Assembly (NCBI GenBank): GCA_018883485.1
Contig: VEQB01000106.1
Location: forward strand, 1-7,550
Reading direction: 5' to 3'
Length of the DNA stretch: 7,550 bases
Source of the DNA: Bacteroidota bacterium
GTDB taxonomy: Bacteria > Bacteroidota > Bacteroidia > UKL13-3
Under the pieces are notes generated by a model that did no database searches, was not told the origin of the DNA, and saw only the letters and a list, made by a program, of their open reading frames with translations. Every line of letters begins with the position of its first letter. The stretch's first letter is position 1. This document shows positions 5,374 through 7,550 of this stretch, piece by piece. The translations under genes were made by a program, and so were the position numbers.

Positions 5374-6942
5374 ATGAAAAACCCAATTTTATTCAGTTTT
5401 GAGCCAATAGCTTGGCTGCCCTTTTTGTCTGTCTCCAAGCTTAAAAAAGTCACAATGGGTAAGCCCGCTTTGGCGCTCCTTCTTTTTTCGTTTCTTTCTT
5501 CTACACTGCATGCACAAGTAAGCCTTCAATGGGTTAAACAGTTGGGCGGTGGTTTTGATGTATATCGGCCGTTTGCTCCTGCCGGGGATGGTTTAGGCCA
5601 TGTATCCAGAAATGCTTCTTCGGTAGCTACCGATAAAATGAACAATATATATGTGGCAGGGCACTATGGAGATTCTACCGATTTCGGCAATGGTGTTTGG
5701 ATGATTCCACCGAGCAACCACGGTACTGTGATGTTTTTGGCTAAGTATGATAGCGCAGGTAATTTTCTATTTGTAAAGAATTTTTATGGTTTAGGTAATC
5801 CAACATGGGTTAGGGGGCACCGTTTTGATAACCAATTTATACGCATAGATACAGCAGGAAATGTATTCCTCACTGCCCATCTTAAGGGTGGTGCGTCAGA
5901 TCTGGATCCCGGCCCAGGAGTTTTCTCTGGGAACGCAGACATGTATTACCTCCTTAAACTAACAGCCAATGGTGATTTTGTTAACGCTGTTCCAATCTCA
6001 TGGAATTTGACTGGGCCTGCCAGCTCATCGGAATTAGCAAAAATATACAAGATGACAAACGAGCATTTTTATGTAAAAAGCCAATTTAAAATATTCCGCT
6101 ACAACCTAAACTTAGATTTAGATCTAACTATTGATGTAGGAGTTTCTTCCGGCTTAGAATACAATGAGTTAAATTTAGGATATGGCAACGGAGGAATTCA
6201 CTCATTTGAGGTGGACACCAATGGTTTAATCTATTGTTTTTTATCACATTCCAAATCTATATGCCAAACACCCAACTATTGGCTGGTAAAATATTCGGCA
6301 AACGGCACACGCATGTGGACGAAGCCTTTTATCAACTCGCATATTAGCCTTTACAAAAATCGCTTAAAGGCTACCGGCTATTTACCCTTCCAGCAGCCGA
6401 TCGATGTTGATCCCGGTATCGACTCCTTTTTTGTTTCGGGTTCAGCAGAATTCCCAGGCTTTGTTGCCGAATTTGATACAGCAGGCCAGTTTCTGCATGC
6501 CCATGCAATTAGCCGTTTTGTGAGTAAAAATTACAACCGTAGCGGTTCTGTGGCAGCAACAAGTATAACTGGAACCAACTCTATTGGTGACATGAATAAT
6601 ACCAATGATTCTTTGCGTTATTATTATGAAAGTAAATCAGGAACTAGGACTTTTTTGGCAAGGGGTGTATCTGATTTTGTAATAACCAATAGCGATGATT
6701 TCGACAACCTGATTTCCCTGACTCATTTTGGTGGTGTGGGAGATGAGCGTGTTGGCGACTGGACTCTTGACCGATCAGGCAACATGATAGTGGTTGGCAC
6801 CTTCAGCCATGCCGATGATTGTGATTATGATCCGGGGCCAAATACGGTAAAACTCATCAATACATTCATGGTGTCGGATCCTGTATTTTATAATTATACG
6901 CAAAATTCAATTTTTCTTATTAAACTAAAATTAAACCCTTAA
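5374..6942 (+). CDS. Secreted SBBP-like beta-propeller repeat protein
   Basis: This exported protein of 522 residues has unknown function. It shows repeats like the SBBP propeller repeats of Bacteroidota surface proteins. Examples are NNIYVAGHYGDSTDFGNG (about 90-107), GNVFLTA leading into DLDPGPG (176-182), DVDPGID (344-350), and GNMIVVGTF leading into DYDPGPN (484-490). Each is followed or preceded by FLxKxDxxGxF-type strands, and the chain ends FLIKLKLNP. No recognisable T9SS sorting domain follows, so it may be periplasmic or released, or anchored by a partner. The ATG at 5374 has an A-rich leader but places 27 odd residues before a signal peptide. Met28 (ATG at 5455) starts a canonical signal peptide, MGKPALALLLFSFLSSTLHAQ without the extension, and may be the true start. 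The gene is richer in G and C than the kinase operon. It is followed after 12 bp by a second exported protein. Confidence 0.75.
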   Translation: MKNPILFSFEPIAWLPFLSVSKLKKVTMGKPALALLLFSFLSSTLHAQVSLQWVKQLGGGFDVYRPFAPAGDGLGHVSRNASSVATDKMNNIYVAGHYGDSTDFGNGVWMIPPSNHGTVMFLAKYDSAGNFLFVKNFYGLGNPTWVRGHRFDNQFIRIDTAGNVFLTAHLKGGASDLDPGPGVFSGNADMYYLLKLTANGDFVNAVPISWNLTGPASSSELAKIYKMTNEHFYVKSQFKIFRYNLNLDLDLTIDVGVSSGLEYNELNLGYGNGGIHSFEVDTNGLIYCFLSHSKSICQTPNYWLVKYSANGTRMWTKPFINSHISLYKNRLKATGYLPFQQPIDVDPGIDSFFVSGSAEFPGFVAEFDTAGQFLHAHAISRFVSKNYNRSGSVAATSITGTNSIGDMNNTNDSLRYYYESKSGTRTFLARGVSDFVITNSDDFDNLISLTHFGGVGDERVGDWTLDRSGNMIVVGTFSHADDCDYDPGPNTVKLINTFMVSDPVFYNYTQNSIFLIKLKLNP

Positions 6943-6954
6943 AATATAATCCAG

Positions 6955-7550
6955 ATGATACGATATTTATTCATAATTCTAGCAGCAGTGGCATTTCAAA
7001 CCAAATCCATTGCACAACCACCAACAAAAGTTCGTGCCCTATTTCTAGGTAACAGTTATGTTTCAGTCAATAATCTCCCGCTGCTTATTAAGAATGTGGC
7101 TTCATCTGTGGGCGACACCTTAATTTACAACGATAATTCTCCAGGAGGCTATACTTTTAATAATCACTTAAACAATCAGGTAAGTTTGGATATGATGGCT
7201 GATCCGCAATGGGACTATGTTATTATCCAACAACAGAGCGTAATGGGCGCAGCGGTTTGCAATGAACCCTCCATTATTGCCCTCAACAGTTTCGAGCCAA
7301 GCAACATTCAAAGTGTTCAAGACCTTAAGATCCCGATTGACCAAGAAGGTGCAATACCGATGCTTTATATGACCTGGGGAAGAAAAAATGGCGAACCTTC
7401 TTTGTGTGCCCAGTTTCCTAAGGCCGGTTACTATTGCACCTATCAGGGCATGGATTCGTTGCTGCAACACAATTATATGCAAATGGGTGGCCCAAACATG
7501 TGGTCTAATGAGCAACTTCCTGTAGCTGCTGTTGCCGCTGTGTGGCGATA
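6955..7550 (+). CDS. Secreted SGNH/GDSL-type hydrolase, 3' end outside window
   Basis: The reading frame is open from the ATG at 6955 to the window edge (198 codons plus two bases), so only the N-terminal part is visible. A signal peptide covers about residues 1-21 (MIRYLFIILAAVAFQTKSIA, then Q). The mature part has SGNH-fold features. Block I is ALFLGNSY (28-35), with Ser34 as the probable nucleophile. A GG pair lies at 64-65 in PGGYTF. WDYVIIQQQS (86-95) fits the second and third blocks, and YMTWGRKNG (138-146) and VAAVAAVWR near the edge resemble DUF4886-like SGNH proteins of Bacteroidota. The catalytic Asp/His block and any C-terminal sorting domain would lie beyond the window. The family usually hydrolyses esters, often acetyl or acyl groups on polysaccharides; the substrate here is unknown. 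It is probably co-transcribed with the preceding gene. Confidence 0.78.
   Translation, partial: MIRYLFIILAAVAFQTKSIAQPPTKVRALFLGNSYVSVNNLPLLIKNVASSVGDTLIYNDNSPGGYTFNNHLNNQVSLDMMADPQWDYVIIQQQSVMGAAVCNEPSIIALNSFEPSNIQSVQDLKIPIDQEGAIPMLYMTWGRKNGEPSLCAQFPKAGYYCTYQGMDSLLQHNYMQMGGPNMWSNEQLPVAAVAAVWR

Noticed and set aside
7168..7515. Minus-strand frame of 115 codons
   Set aside because: The plus strand here encodes a signal-peptide-bearing SGNH-type protein continuous with 6955; the antisense product has no motifs.

Overview
The window looks like chromosomal DNA from a member of the Bacteroidota. It is AT-rich, its start codons are preceded by A-rich leaders rather than Shine-Dalgarno sequences, exported proteins have signal peptides ending in ...AQ, and promoter-like TAnnTTTG elements occur. 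The domain architectures (a TPR histidine kinase with a NarL-type regulator, an SBBP-like secreted protein, a secreted SGNH hydrolase) are common in that phylum. I cannot name the genus.

Left part (1-2195). An unrecognised cytoplasmic protein (157-933) is followed at once by a complete IS3-family element of the IS407 type (903-2195). The element has imperfect terminal inverted repeats of 37-38 bp beginning TG and ending CA. It carries orfA with an HTH and leucine zipper, and orfB with a DD35E integrase core. A textbook A AAA AAG slippery heptamer sits where a -1 shift would make a 380-residue OrfAB. The element starts inside the last codons of the unknown gene, so the final nine residues and stop codon of that gene are IS sequence.

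Middle part (2196-5219). After a very AT-rich intergenic stretch comes a two-gene signalling operon. The first gene is a membrane histidine kinase with a signal peptide, periplasmic TPR array, one internal transmembrane helix, HisKA_3 and HATPase_c. Seven bases later comes a NarL/FixJ-family response regulator. The kinase presumably senses something across the inner membrane and phosphorylates Asp59 of the regulator, which binds DNA through its C-terminal LuxR-type HTH. The signal is unknown. The right end of the IS carries an outward-facing TAnnTTTG element that could influence this operon.

Right part (5220-7550). Base composition becomes visibly richer in G and C. A perfect 19-bp palindrome overlapping a TAnnTTTG promoter element precedes two closely spaced genes for exported proteins. 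These are a beta-propeller-like (SBBP-type) protein and the N-terminal part of an SGNH/GDSL-type hydrolase that runs off the window. The two genes are 12 bp apart and probably co-transcribed.

I found no rRNA, tRNA or CRISPR array. No wholly new system can be demonstrated from this sequence. The best leads are the unknown gene rewritten by the IS, the IS-borne regulatory signals, and the palindromic promoter of the secreted-protein pair.
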